A stretch of DNA of 45,247 nt from Deltaproteobacteria bacterium (GTDB lineage: Bacteria > Lernaellota > Lernaellaia > JACKCT01), in contig JAOSJX010000006.1 of NCBI GenBank assembly GCA_027493875.1, forward strand, positions 1 through 45,247, read 5' to 3'. Of the stretch, positions 28,765 to 36,901 are shown one piece after another. The first letter of the stretch is position 1, and each line of letters starts with the position of its first letter. Position numbers and translations under genes: made by a program. Under the pieces are notes generated by a model. That model searched no databases. It saw only the letters and a program-made list of their open reading frames with translations, and was not told the DNA's origin.

Positions 28765-29135
28765 AAACGGCAGTGAGCCGGGCCAGCGACAAGCCCCCGG
28801 GCTCCTCACCGTTCATGATCGTCCGGATCGATATCAGGCGCGAGCAAGGTCAGATTCAGGATGCGGCTCACGTAGGCGCGGTCCACCTTGAGGCGCTTGG
28901 CGAGTGACGCGATGGACGCGACCTTTCCGGTTTCAAGAGTTCCTGCCAGCGAAACGCCCTCGCGAGAGCAACAACAAAGAGGTCGCTGGACCGGGGATTT
29001 GGGCTGGTCGCTCGCGAGGACATTCTGCGGCACGATGATCTCCTTGCGGCCGCCACGCCGTTTGAAGGTCATGGGGATGTGGACGACCACGCCGTCGTCC
29101 TCAACTCGGATCGTGGGCTTCTGGCTCTCGCTCAT
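28714..29135 (-). pseudogene. HTH protein of the left recombinase module (frameshifted)
   Basis: A homologue of the intact protein at 41934-42359: IRVEDDGVVVHIPMTFKRRGGRKEIIVPQ at the N-terminus and GKVASIASLAKRLKVDRAYVSRILNLTLLAPDI in the HTH. Between them the frame slips (CCCSREG in place of FVVALARAFRWQELL). After the HTH it ends early at 28806, while another frame continues NGEEPGGLSLARLTAVFSALWEEQKEELRFRVD to 28714, matching the right copy's NGKEPSGLSLARLHDAF. Probably a DNA-binding control or partition-like protein for the recombinase. Confidence 0.65.
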
Positions 29136-30673
29136 CTATTGGTTCCTCCTCGATGTCTCGAGGTTCGTCCACCAGCGAGTGCAGGCCGTCGGCTGGTAGC
29201 GCACGTCGATCCCTCGTTGGCGACGGTAATTCGCATAATCAGCAGGCTCACGATCCGCGCCTGCTCCTTGGAAAAAAGTTCTTCCCTGCTTGGTCGAGAT
29301 TGCGCAGCGCCTCGGCGACCTGCTGCTCCGACAGCGGGTTGGCTTCCAGGGCGGCGGCCATGCCGTCGATTTCCGCGATCCGTTTCTCCACCTCGCGCTT
29401 ACGCAGCGGCTCGACCACGCGGGGGTGGCTCTCCCGTCATACCAAGCCGCTCGGCCTTCAGATGCTCGATCTCGGCGGCCTCCTTCTGGCGTGCGACGCG
29501 GCAGGTTTCTGCGATCGGTTCCTGAGTCTGGAACAAGGCGCGCAGCTGCGCCATGACCACGCCCTCGATCTCACCCGCGGCCACGCTCTTGACCGGGCAG
29601 GAATTCCATCCGCGCTTCGTCGCGTGGATGCACACGTAGTACCGATAGGTCTTGCCGTCTTTCTTGGTGAAGGTCGGCCCCATCGCCCCGCCGCAACACC
29701 CGCACTTGATGAGTCCCTTGAGCAGCGCTGGCGTCCTGGCGCGAGCTTTGTTCCCGCGCACACGGCAATTCTCCTCGAGGATCGCCTGGACCTTGTCGAA
29801 CAGGTCTCGCGGCACGATGCCCTCGTGCTCGCCGGGATAGTGCTGGTCATGGTGGACGATCTCGCCGATGTAGAGGCGGTTGTTGAACATGCGGTAGAGA
29901 TTGCATCTTGTTCCAGGTGACGCCCGCGTGCGTCGGACCCTTGGCCGTGATCCTCCTTGGTCCGATGCCCCTGGCGGTTCAGTTCATCTGCCAGCAGCGT
30001 CGCGGAGGCCGGTCTGGACGAACCGTTTAAAGATGTGGCGCACGAGTTGCCTCCCGGTGGAGTTGACGATCCAACTCTTGGCGACGCGGTCCACATCGTA
30101 ACCCAGCACCGGCATGCCGCCCGTGTACTTGCCCTTTCGTTTGGCGGCGGCCACTTTGTCGCGGATGCGCTCGCCGATGATCTCACGCTCGAACTGGGCA
30201 AAGGAAAGCAGGATGTTCAGCGTGAGACGCCCCATTGAAGTCGTCGTATTGAATTGCTGTCGTCATGCTGACGAACGTCACGCCCCGGCTCTCGGGAAGG
30301 TCTCGAACGGTTTTCGTGAAGTCGAGAAGCGAGCGGCTCCAGACGGTCGACCTTGTAAACCACTACCGTGTCGACGCGGCGTTCATCGATGTCCTGCAAG
30401 AGCCTCTGCGGCGCAGGGCGGTCTATCGTTGCCGCCGGAATAGCCGCCGTCATCGTACCGGTTCGGAAGCGTGACCCAGCCCTCGTGGCGCTGACTGGCG
30501 ATGTAGGACTCCGGCGGCCTCGCGTTGCGCATCAGGCTGTTGAACTCCTGGTCGAGACCTTCCTCGGTGGATTTCCTGGTGTAGATCGCGCATCGGACCT
30601 TGGGCGTCACACCGTCGGGTGCTTTTCCATTGCCGTTGCCGCTTTTAGCGTTTCCATTTTCATTTGCGGCCAT
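29132..30673 (-). pseudogene. Large serine recombinase, left copy, multiply frameshifted
   Basis: A homologue of the intact recombinase at 40421-41941. Minus-strand pieces: AIYTRKSTEEGLDQEFNSL (catalytic Ser), VDTVVVYKVDRL, MGRLTLNILLSFAQFEREIIGERIRDKVAAAKRKGKYTGGMPVLGYDVDR, then MFNNRLYIGEIVHHDQHYPGEHEGIVPRDLFDKVQAILEEN, the zinc-ribbon LIKCGCCGGAMGP and YYVCIHATKRGWNSCPVK, and the coiled-coil end. About six indels. All functional motifs are retained. The copies differ at many synonymous positions, so this is an old paralogue, not a recent duplication. Confidence 0.8.
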
Positions 30674-31126
30674 CCCCCATTCCGGCGCAGTCCGAAGAAC
30701 GCCAGGGGCCGTTCCAATGCGTTCCGGTGATGGCCTTGGTAATCGGAGGTCAACGAGCGATAGGTCTTGCCTGGAACTCGCGAAACCGTCGCCACAACGG
30801 GGACCTCATAGCGTCCGCCGTTCCCACTCGTGCGCACAAGCGCGTGCCGATCACCGGCATATCCTTATGCTTGGGTCGGTCCTTTTTCAGAGGCTCCGCT
30901 TCAGCGAATTTACCGTCGACTACCGCGCTCCGGATGCGCTCCGCGGTCTTGCTGGTCGAGTCCACCAAGCGCCAACTCCTGGAGCCGGTATCCCAAGCGG
31001 CGCACCAGCAAAGCCCGACAATACGCAGGCGGTTCGTTTCCAAGCAAATCTCGCCATCGTTCGCGCAAGGCGTCGATGGGCAGCTTCTGTATTCGGGCTA
31101 TTTGCCTCCACAATCGATTCCGTCAT
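30660..31126 (-). pseudogene. DUF2924 protein, left copy, frameshifted
   Basis: Starts at the minus-strand ATG at 31126 behind GAGGAAAGAG. Pieces: IQKLPIDALRERWRDLLGNEPPAY, LLVRRLGYRLQELALGG, KHKDMPVIGTRL, then KTYRSLT and LERPLAFFGLRRNGG. These follow the intact parts of the DUF2924 protein at 39950-40424. DUF2924 proteins are usually encoded just before a large serine recombinase, as in both modules here, and a helper role in recombination is plausible. The stop overlaps an in-frame ATG of the recombinase. Confidence 0.65.
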
Positions 31127-31185
31127 CGTCTCTTTCCTCTCTCATCTAGTTCAAAAACAAGGAATTACCGAACGAAACCTCAAGG

Positions 31186-31326
31186 CTATTCTCTGGCGTC
31201 TTCGAAGATATCAGCCAGCGCGCACATCGCGCATATGTCGCCGTAGAACGCCTGTTGCCAGGTTTCCGCAATCTCGGCCATGAGCGCTCGCCGCGTGGAG
31301 TCCGATGCGGATTGGGGCTTCTTCAT
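31186..31326 (-). CDS. CxxC mini-protein, left copy (46 aa)
   Basis: Starts in an ATGA overlap with the stop of the ERCC4 nuclease gene. Translation ends ALMAEIAETWQQAFYGDICAMC then ALADIFEDARE. The right module carries a counterpart (39744-39860) whose same frame reads SWRPASFADTCAMCVTN, so C-A-M-C and the preceding Trp are conserved although the DNA has diverged. The next sequence, GCCTTGAGGTTTC, is shared too. A two-Cys knuckle in so small a protein suggests metal or redox chemistry or a partner of DUF2924. Not a family I know. Confidence 0.5.
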   Translation of the reverse strand: MKKPQSASDSTRRALMAEIAETWQQAFYGDICAMCALADIFEDARE

Positions 31327-31771
31327 GGGGCTTCCTTCCATCGCACGCCAGCTTCATGGCGGCGCGCTCCCAGGAACTCCTCGGTGAAACCTGCGGGCCG
31401 CTTGGCGGTCGCCGCAGAAAAACACCGGCACGCCGTGGTCCACGCAGATGGAAACCGCCGCGCCAAATACCGAATGGGGATGCGCGCCCGATGGATATCG
31501 GGCCGAAGAGCACGTCGGGCAGACCCGCCTCAACCACGACGCAGGCGTGGGGATAGGCCGCGAGCTTGACCAGTTCCTTTTTGAACCGCTCGCGGTCGCG
31601 GATCACCGAGTGGACCAAGTCTTCGATCGTCTTGCGCTCGACCGCGACCATCGATTCGAAGCCCGCGACAGAATAGTCCCCGGCAGGCAGCGCCAGACGC
31701 ACCACCTGCCGGGAACCGAAGGCGTAGGGAACCTGCTCGCGGGTGTCGATGATGATGGCGGCAGCGTCCAT
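31323..31771 (-). CDS. ERCC4/XPF-type nuclease (frameshifted)
   Basis: A phage-type single-domain ERCC4 nuclease acting on branched DNA. N-terminus IIIDTREQVPYAFGS, then LPAGDYSVAGFESMVAVERKTIEDLVHSVIRDRERFKKEL, with the GDY...ERKxxxD active-site motif. Near 31480 the frame slips; the next frame gives AHPHSVFGAAVSICVDHGVPVFFCGDRQAARRF, and a second slip near 31390 gives TEEFLGARRHEAGVRWKEAP, ending at 31323 in an ATGA overlap with the CxxC gene. The start ATG follows the DUF669-like stop by 2 bp. It fits the recombination set of this operon. Confidence 0.75.
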
Positions 31772-31773
31772 GC

Positions 31774-32222
31774 TCAGAATGGCGACAGCGGGCCCTTGGC
31801 CGCGCTCTGGTAATCCGCATCCGGGCTGTCAGGACGATGCGCTTGTTGAGGTAGACGTTCGCATACTCGCCGCGCGTCTTCTTCGTGACCTCGAGGGCGA
31901 CGTCGAGCAGTTCGCCGAGAGGCCCGGGCAGGTCGGAGAGTTTGCCGAGTTCAAGACCGCAGGCGAGCAGGTCGGCCTTCAGGAACTTGATGTTCTCGCT
32001 CGAGGCCATGACGTTGTTGCGGAACATCATGCGGCCACGATGCTGGGGGCCGAGCACGCGCAGGTGCCACTTGAGCATCGGCGCGCCGTTCTGCGTGCGG
32101 ACGAGTTCGACCTTCTCGACCTTGACCTGATACTTGCCGTCCGGCACCTCGTCGAACTGGTTGGGTTGCACCTCGGCGGCGGCGTAATCATCGTCGAACT
32201 GGGTGAGGTCCGTGGCGTCCAC
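31774..32222 (-). CDS. DUF669-like phage protein (probable ssDNA-associated replication protein)
   Basis: About 150 residues: DATDLTQFDDDYAAAEVQPNQFDEVPDGKYQVKVEKVELVRTQNGAPMLKWHLRVLGPQHRGRMMFRNNVM, then NIKFLKADLLACGLELGKLSDLPGPLGELLDVALEVTKK, a typical DUF669 pattern, always encoded beside phage Sak4-type ATPases. The start is uncertain: GTG at 32222 is the in-frame choice, but AGGAGG lies farther upstream (about 32250), so an indel near the start is likely. Another near 31830 shifts the end to DSPDADYQSAAKGPLSPF and the stop at 31774. Confidence 0.6.
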
Positions 32223-32257
32223 GGGGGCTGTTGGGTCGTCGTGTTGAGGTCCTCCTG

Positions 32258-32990
32258 TTAGTGGGATTTCTTGTTGGGGTTGGTGGTTGTCGAAGCCGGA
32301 CGCCCGAACGCATCCACGAATTTCCGGTAATCGAGGTCGATCACTCGGGCAGACGCCCGTGCGGTCGCCCGCTTCGTAGTTCGGGCTCGGCTGCGTGCGG
32401 ATAATGCGGCGGATGGTCTGCTTGCCGTCCTCAGATCGGATGACCTCCTGGTCGAAGAACAGGATCATGTCGGCCATGCCGAGAATCATCTTCCGGGGTT
32501 TATCCGGCAGGGACGGAACGATCTTGTGCAGCGTGCCGGTGCGCGTCTGGATTTCCTGCACCGTGGCGTGCGAGATCAGCACGAGACCGTAGGGCAACAT
32601 GGAGAGCTTCATGAGCACGCGGGCGAACTCGCCCAGGATCAGCGCATAGCCCTTGCCGTAGGCGAGATCCGCCTCGTGCTCGATCTTGTTCTTGGTGCAG
32701 ATGTGGTTGCGGCACAGGAGCCAGAGGTTGTCTACGGTGTCGATGATGATGTTGCGGAAGCCGTGCTTGCCTTCGGCCAGTTCGCGGCAGGCTTCGAGGA
32801 AGGCTTCCCAATCCGGCAGGTCGACCTTGAAGATCGATAGCGCGTTGTGTCCGGCCTCGGTCGCCAGGAAGACGGCGTCGGGGAATCCGGCGGCAAAGGT
32901 GGTCTTGCCGATCTTGGGCATGCCGTAGCCGAAGATCGTGAACTCGCTGAGTTCGGTTTTCGGTTTCGATTTTTCCTTCGGTAGAATCAT
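32258..32990 (-). CDS. Phage RecA-like ATPase (Sak4/AAA_24 type)
   Basis: About 244 residues. Walker A GYGMPKIGKTTFAAGFP (about residues 21-37), a Walker B-like NIIIDTVDNLW (about 80-90) and GLVLISHATVQEI near 135. These phage single-strand annealing/recombination ATPases act with an SSB-like partner, here the DUF669-like protein just downstream. The frame slips near 32350; the other frame gives RLPEVIDLDYRKFVDAFGRPASTTTNPNKKSH and a stop at 32258. AGGAG lies before the ATG. Confidence 0.75.
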
Positions 32991-33002
32991 GTCGGTCTCC
33001 TC

Positions 33003-34025
33003 TTAAAAAACGGGCGCGTTGTCCGTTGTCGTGGAAGGGTCGGAAAGCTCGGTGTGCGGCGGTTCGACGCGGTAGTGGTTGTCTCGGACGAGCGGCGAGA
33101 AATCGCTGCGGCACAGTGGGAAGTAGGCGCACGGCCTGCCGTATTGAAAGCACTGCGAGGTGTTCTGATACCAGGTGTCGCGGCGGCGGGCGTCGAGGAA
33201 GTTCTGGGTCAGTTCCCAGAACTCGGCCTGGAGCACGGCGAAGCGGTCGCGGGAGATGTAGATGATCTCCCGATGGAACATGCCCGGCTCGATATACTTG
33301 ACCGCGAGGCGCGCTTGGAATTCGTCGTCCGTTTCCGGCATGCGGCGCTGGGCCGTGGTCTTGCCGGTTTTGGATTTGGCGATCAGTTCCGCGCGGCGGC
33401 TTTCGTATTCGGCCTCGGTCTCGCCCCGAGACTGTTGCAGCTTCGCCTTGACGATGACGTTGTAGATGACGCCGTTGACATGAAGGCCGAGGGCCTGCTC
33501 GACATACCAGCAATAGAGGATGATCTGGAAGTCGGTCCACAGCCGTTCGAGATATCCGGAGTCGAGCAACGAGGCGGTCTTGTGTTCGAGAAGGAAGTGC
33601 TCGTCGCCGATCCGGACGATTCCATCGACCTTGCCGCCGAGCGTGAAGCTGCGCGACGTGCCGGCGGTCGCCGGGTTGACGATCTCGCCCTCAAACTTCT
33701 TCTCCAGTTCGACGACCGAGAATTCCTCGGTGGGATACCGCGCCGCGTAGCCCTTCATGATGGCCGTCGCCAGATGCCAGTCGCGCTGCTGGTCCTCGTC
33801 GCTTGCGCGGTTCGGATAGGAGCGGTCGATCAGGTCGAGCACCTGGGCGATATCGCGGCGCCGATGCCAGCACTCGAGGAACTGGTGGATCGCCGAGCCG
33901 AAGCGGAGGTTCGGATCGGATTGCAGAGAGACGAGGAAATCGAGGTACCGCAGCTTGCACGCCATGCGGCAGTTGCGGAACAGGCTCCACATCGAATAGG
34001 TGGACGTCATGCGCGGTGTGGTCAT
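33003..34025 (-). CDS. PD-(D/E)XK nuclease of the RecB/Cas4-like family, with probable Fe-S cluster
   Basis: A 340-residue nuclease. Seen: NCRMACKLRYLDFL (about 18-31), FGSAIHQFLE (about 42-51), GGKVDGIVRI and LLEHKTAS (about 128-152; catalytic D...E-x-K), and a C-terminal CFQYGRPCAYFPLC (about 293-306). One early Cys plus three late Cys is the 4Fe-4S arrangement of AddB/Cas4-like nucleases. It sits with a Sak4-type ATPase and an ERCC4 nuclease in one operon, so a phage recombination exonuclease is likely. The start is in an ATGA overlap with the upstream gene. Cas4 itself is unlikely as no cas genes are present. Confidence 0.8.
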   Translation of the reverse strand: MTTPRMTSTYSMWSLFRNCRMACKLRYLDFLVSLQSDPNLRFGSAIHQFLECWHRRRDIAQVLDLIDRSYPNRASDEDQQRDWHLATAIMKGYAARYPTEEFSVVELEKKFEGEIVNPATAGTSRSFTLGGKVDGIVRIGDEHFLLEHKTASLLDSGYLERLWTDFQIILYCWYVEQALGLHVNGVIYNVIVKAKLQQSRGETEAEYESRRAELIAKSKTGKTTAQRRMPETDDEFQARLAVKYIEPGMFHREIIYISRDRFAVLQAEFWELTQNFLDARRRDTWYQNTSQCFQYGRPCAYFPLCRSDFSPLVRDNHYRVEPPHTELSDPSTTTDNAPVF

Positions 34026-34306
34026 GAGGCTTTCTCCTTTGCAACTCGGTCGATCTGAAATGCCTCGTCTCCGAACTGCTTTTGGAGAAATCCAGTGAAG
34101 ATTCCCGCGACGTGCCGCCCAATCTCCGTGGAGGCATCAATCACGCACGCTCGATTGTTCCGATCAAAGAAGAAAGTGCCCGCGAGCCTCACGGCACAGC
34201 GGCCGTGGATACCTTCCACGGCGAGCACGGCCAGCAGCAACGATTCTTCTATTGCCTGGGCGTCAAGGCCGTCCTTGAACTGATATCGAAAAATGTCTCG
34301 CTCCAT
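34022..34306 (-). CDS. Hypothetical protein, 94 aa
   Basis: The start at 34306 (MERDIFRYQFKDG) has GGGAG 8 bp upstream; a longer frame upstream runs through the promoter motif and is not used. The sequence is mixed (DAQAIEESLLLAVLAVEGIHGRCAVRLAGTFFFDRNNRACVIDASTEIGRHVAGIFTGFLQKQFGDEAF) with a plausible compact alpha/beta fold. It overlaps the nuclease gene by 4 bp. Function unknown; co-transcription with recombination genes suggests a replication or regulatory helper. Confidence 0.6.
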   Translation of the reverse strand: MERDIFRYQFKDGLDAQAIEESLLLAVLAVEGIHGRCAVRLAGTFFFDRNNRACVIDASTEIGRHVAGIFTGFLQKQFGDEAFQIDRVAKEKAS

Positions 34307-34348
34307 TTCATCTCCCTGCTTCGGCGCGGTATTCGTCGCGTCGTGGGC

Positions 34349-34368
34349 TGTTGGGGGATATATATGCG
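34349..34368 (-). promoter_or_regulatory. 20-nt motif CGCATATATATCCCCCAACA, copy 1
   Basis: On the minus strand, 43 bp upstream of the start at 34306. An identical 20-nt sequence occurs on the plus strand at 39678-39697, upstream of the right-hand CxxC gene. The TATATAT core followed by a C-run fits a -10-like element plus initiation region. An AT/GC block shared exactly by two unrelated leaders is unlikely by chance. Confidence 0.55.
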
Positions 34369-34388
34369 GCGACTTCCGAAAGTGTCGG

Positions 34389-34982
34389 CTAAGGCCGGAG
34401 GTATTCACGCAGCCCCCTGTTTTCAAAAATGTTTCTGATTGTTTTGAGGTCGTGGTAGACCACGTCGCGGCTCACACCGGAGTCCCTGGCGATCTCCGAG
34501 ATCGTGGAGGTCAGCAATTTCCGGCACAGGCTTTTCAGGTTGTCCGGCAATGACTCAACGGCCCGGTCCAGATCGATCTGAAGCGCAAGGTGCTGGCCGC
34601 GAGTAAGGTTGGTCTTGCCGGTGATGAGGTTGAAGGAATCTTCGTTCAGCCGTTTGGAAGGCTTGGTCTTCGTGCCGTCCTTCTCCTCATATTCCTTTTC
34701 AAGAGAGACGATTTGCTGGCCGTTGCCCCTCTTGGCCGCTTTCTGCGTTCGGATGATTTCGGCCGCGGCGGTATTTACGATGACGGCAATGAAGGTTTCG
34801 ATTTTCGACTTGGCTGGATCGTGCCGAGTTAGGCCCGCCGCCAGGACACACATAAAATGTTGCTCAAGGTCTGGTTGCTCCGACAGGCTGATACCGTATT
34901 GTCCAGCAAGCTGCCGAGCCTTGAATCGAACCATTTTTGCCGCGTATCCATTGATTCCTCGATAACTGTTTCTGGCACCCAT
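34389..34982 (-). CDS. Sigma-70-like transcription factor of the element
   Basis: A 197-residue protein with a sigma region 2-like part (NGYAAKMVRFKARQLAG, PDLEQHFMCVLAAGLTRHDPAKSKIETFIAVIVNTAAAEIIRTQ) and a C-terminal region 4-like HTH (LPDNLKSLCRKLLTSTISEIARDSGVSRDVVYHDLKTIRNIF). This is the layout of small sigma factors found in prophages and ICEs, shorter than housekeeping sigma. It may direct transcription of the element from the 20-nt motif. The ribosome site lies in a hairpin (34988-35002). Confidence 0.65.
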   Translation of the reverse strand: MGARNSYRGINGYAAKMVRFKARQLAGQYGISLSEQPDLEQHFMCVLAAGLTRHDPAKSKIETFIAVIVNTAAAEIIRTQKAAKRGNGQQIVSLEKEYEEKDGTKTKPSKRLNEDSFNLITGKTNLTRGQHLALQIDLDRAVESLPDNLKSLCRKLLTSTISEIARDSGVSRDVVYHDLKTIRNIFENRGLREYLRP

Positions 34983-34987
34983 CTTGT

Positions 34988-35002
34988 CCCCCTCGAAGGG
35001 GG
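34988..35002 (-). promoter_or_regulatory. Hairpin over the ribosome-binding site of the sigma-like gene
   Basis: CCCCCT-TCG-AGGGGG, a perfect 6-bp stem with a three-base loop, ending 5 bp before the ATG at 34982. The G-run is the only Shine-Dalgarno-like sequence for the gene, so folding would hide it. Confidence 0.5.
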
Positions 35003-35139
35003 CGCGTGGGTGTTGACCGATGGCTCAGGTTGATCGCCGCGTTAAATTCGGAGGCGTCATGCGTTTGCCGGATTCGGCAACACCCACAACGCCTCCGTAG
35101 TTCGGTCGGCTAGTTGGCGGTTGTTGGAGATCGAGGGCC

Positions 35140-35472
35140 TTACGCCCCGATCGCCTCCTCGAATTTGATGCGGAAAGGCAGCCCGTGCTGCACCTCAAGA
35201 GACTCCACGGTCCGGTCGCCCATGCGGTCCAGGGTTGCGAAAAGCTCGCTGTGCTGGGTCTTGAGCGTGAAGTCCGACAGGTCCTGTTCCGGACGCGGTC
35301 CGTTTTCCGCGCCGAATTTGATTTCGCGGATCACCTTGGGAGGAGGAGCGAAAACGGGATCGCCTCCGCTCACGCGCAGCTGTTCGATCCGTCCGAAGTT
35401 GACAGTCTGCATGAGCCTCAAGAGTCTCTGACGAGCCGGGGATAAGGACGATTTCTTTGTCGCAAGATTCAT
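35140..35472 (-). CDS. Hypothetical protein, 110 aa
   Basis: The start at 35472 follows AAGGAGG, 8 bp away. N-terminal KKSSLSPARQRLLRLMQTVNFGRIEQLRV, then SGGDPVFAPPPKVIREIKFGAENGPRPEQDLSDFTLK and FEEAIGA. It looks like a small soluble protein with an N-terminal DNA-binding-like basic helix. The leader contains a terminator-type hairpin (35499-35547), so expression could be attenuated. I do not recognise a family. Confidence 0.55.
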   Translation of the reverse strand: MNLATKKSSLSPARQRLLRLMQTVNFGRIEQLRVSGGDPVFAPPPKVIREIKFGAENGPRPEQDLSDFTLKTQHSELFATLDRMGDRTVESLEVQHGLPFRIKFEEAIGA

Positions 35473-35498
35473 AAGCGCCTCCTTGACGCACTGAAAAA

Positions 35499-35547
35499 GA
35501 AACCCCCAAGAGGCATGGCCCGGCTGAAAGGTCCTCTCGGGGGTTTC
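35499..35547 (-). terminator. Rho-independent terminator / attenuator hairpin
   Basis: On the minus strand GAAACCCCC-G-AGAGG pairs with CCTCT-T-GGGGGTTTC (one mismatch) around an 18-nt loop, followed by TTTTTC. It lies between the gene at 35636-36901 and the start at 35472. It may end the upstream unit or act as an attenuator for the downstream gene. Confidence 0.65.
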
Positions 35548-35563
35548 CACCCGCATGCGGGTG
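35548..35563. promoter_or_regulatory. Perfect 16-bp palindrome CACCCGCATGCGGGTG
   Basis: Directly upstream (minus strand) of the terminator-type hairpin. On the plus strand it is followed by TTTTTC, so it could terminate plus-strand transcripts. On the minus strand it could be an antiterminator partner or operator. Confidence 0.4.
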
Positions 35564-35635
35564 TTTTTCGAATTTCGTGGTGAGCCTGCCGGGCCGCACC
35601 TTCAAAGGGGAGGCGCTACAAATCCTGTAGCTTTG

Positions 35636-36901
35636 CTACAAAGGGTGTAGCAGGCGGAAAAAAATCAGATGAGCCAGGAAATTTTTTTCGTTCGGTCGAT
35701 AGATGAGGAGCCTGCCGGTATCGATGGAGGTCTTCAGGTGGGCGGCTAGGTCGGGATTGTGTTCGTGGATTTTTTTGATGGCTCGGTCGATGGCGATGGA
35801 AATTTTCTTTCTAATTTTTTCAGCATCTCCTTTGCCGTATTTCGGCTTTCCCTTCGGACTGATCAGATCGAGCAAATAATCTTCCAGCTTTTCGATTTCA
35901 TTGCGCCATTTTTCAACCATAGTTTGTTGGCCATTCGCTTCCGCCTCGGTAATCTCCTCGGACAACTCTCTGATTCGACCCTTGGTGGCCGTAATAGTTT
36001 TTTCATCAGCCGACGCTCCCGACCCGCCAGGAGCGGGATACTCACTATTGCCAGAGTTCAATTGGTCGATTTCCAAAGCGGCGAACGCTTCTTCGGATTT
36101 TGCAAGGAGAAAAGCGAGGGGCAGCATGCCCACGTTGTCCTCGACGTGCTTCAATTCGCCGCCTCTGAACCTCACGTCCCAGAAATCCCCACTTTTTCGG
36201 AATACAAAAGGTTCGGTGCTCTCCTGGAGGGCGCGGAACTGACTTTCGACCCGCGATACGATCAAACCCGTATCCACAATTAGATGGTCGTCCTCGATGG
36301 CCAAGCAATCCGAGAGGGAGATGCTGAAATTCGATGGTTTTCCATCGAGAAGTTCCCAGGGCGGCGCCCCGGCATGTATGATCACCGGTCTGGCTCCAGG
36401 TCTCCTGCCGAGCGTTTTACGGAGCGGATCAAGATATTCGCCATGCTCGGCTCCTATATATATAAGGAAGAAATGGTCCTGACCGATCAGCTTGGACCGA
36501 CCGATTTCCCACAACACCGCAGGAATGCATTCGCTCGTCGGTCCAGACGTTTCCAATGCCGCCATGATTGTGTCGCGGACTTTGTCCCAATCGAAGCGCC
36601 ATCTGCGGAGCCGCGCCAGATCAATCTCGACCCTTCCGATGTCCGGGTCTTCGCGGCAGTGAATCACCGCCAACGGCGGTTTGTTTTTTCTCTGTTTGAT
36701 TTCGACCTGCTCGAAGCATTCCCGTTCGCAACCGTCGCAGCGAATGACCCTGGCCGGTTCCGCCGGTTTGAGCAATCCCGCCTTCACGAACTGGTCGATG
36801 GTTCCTTTCGGCCATCGCAGATCATCCTCGCCATCGAAAGAGGCGTCGATGCGGGTTCCCGCTCGGTTCAGAACGTCCGGTAGAAAATCACGCACGATCA
36901 A
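35636..36901 (-). CDS. Unknown protein with a C-x2-C-x3-C zinc motif, 421 aa
   Basis: Second gene of a two-gene unit. It overlaps the end of the upstream gene by 14 bp. The N-terminus resembles a winged or small HTH segment (LRWPKGTIDQFVKAGLLKP). Then come VIRCDGCERECFEQV (C55, C58, C62) and HC at 81-82, which together could bind zinc. The middle is an alpha/beta region with WDKVRDTIMAALETSGPTSECIPAVLWEIGR and LPLAFLLAKSEEAFAALEID, and there is a long charged coiled coil (about 300-345) before a basic C-terminus. No nuclease, ATPase or methylase motif is visible. Function unknown. Confidence 0.55.
   Translation of the reverse strand: MIVRDFLPDVLNRAGTRIDASFDGEDDLRWPKGTIDQFVKAGLLKPAEPARVIRCDGCERECFEQVEIKQRKNKPPLAVIHCREDPDIGRVEIDLARLRRWRFDWDKVRDTIMAALETSGPTSECIPAVLWEIGRSKLIGQDHFFLIYIGAEHGEYLDPLRKTLGRRPGARPVIIHAGAPPWELLDGKPSNFSISLSDCLAIEDDHLIVDTGLIVSRVESQFRALQESTEPFVFRKSGDFWDVRFRGGELKHVEDNVGMLPLAFLLAKSEEAFAALEIDQLNSGNSEYPAPGGSGASADEKTITATKGRIRELSEEITEAEANGQQTMVEKWRNEIEKLEDYLLDLISPKGKPKYGKGDAEKIRKKISIAIDRAIKKIHEHNPDLAAHLKTSIDTGRLLIYRPNEKNFLAHLIFFRLLHPL

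Noticed and set aside
33003..34025. Cas4 of a CRISPR system
   Set aside because: Cas4-like cysteines are present, but no cas1/cas2 or array; neighbours are phage recombination genes.
33054..34058. 334-codon plus-strand frame
   Set aside because: Antisense to the PD-(D/E)XK nuclease, which has clear catalytic and Cys motifs.
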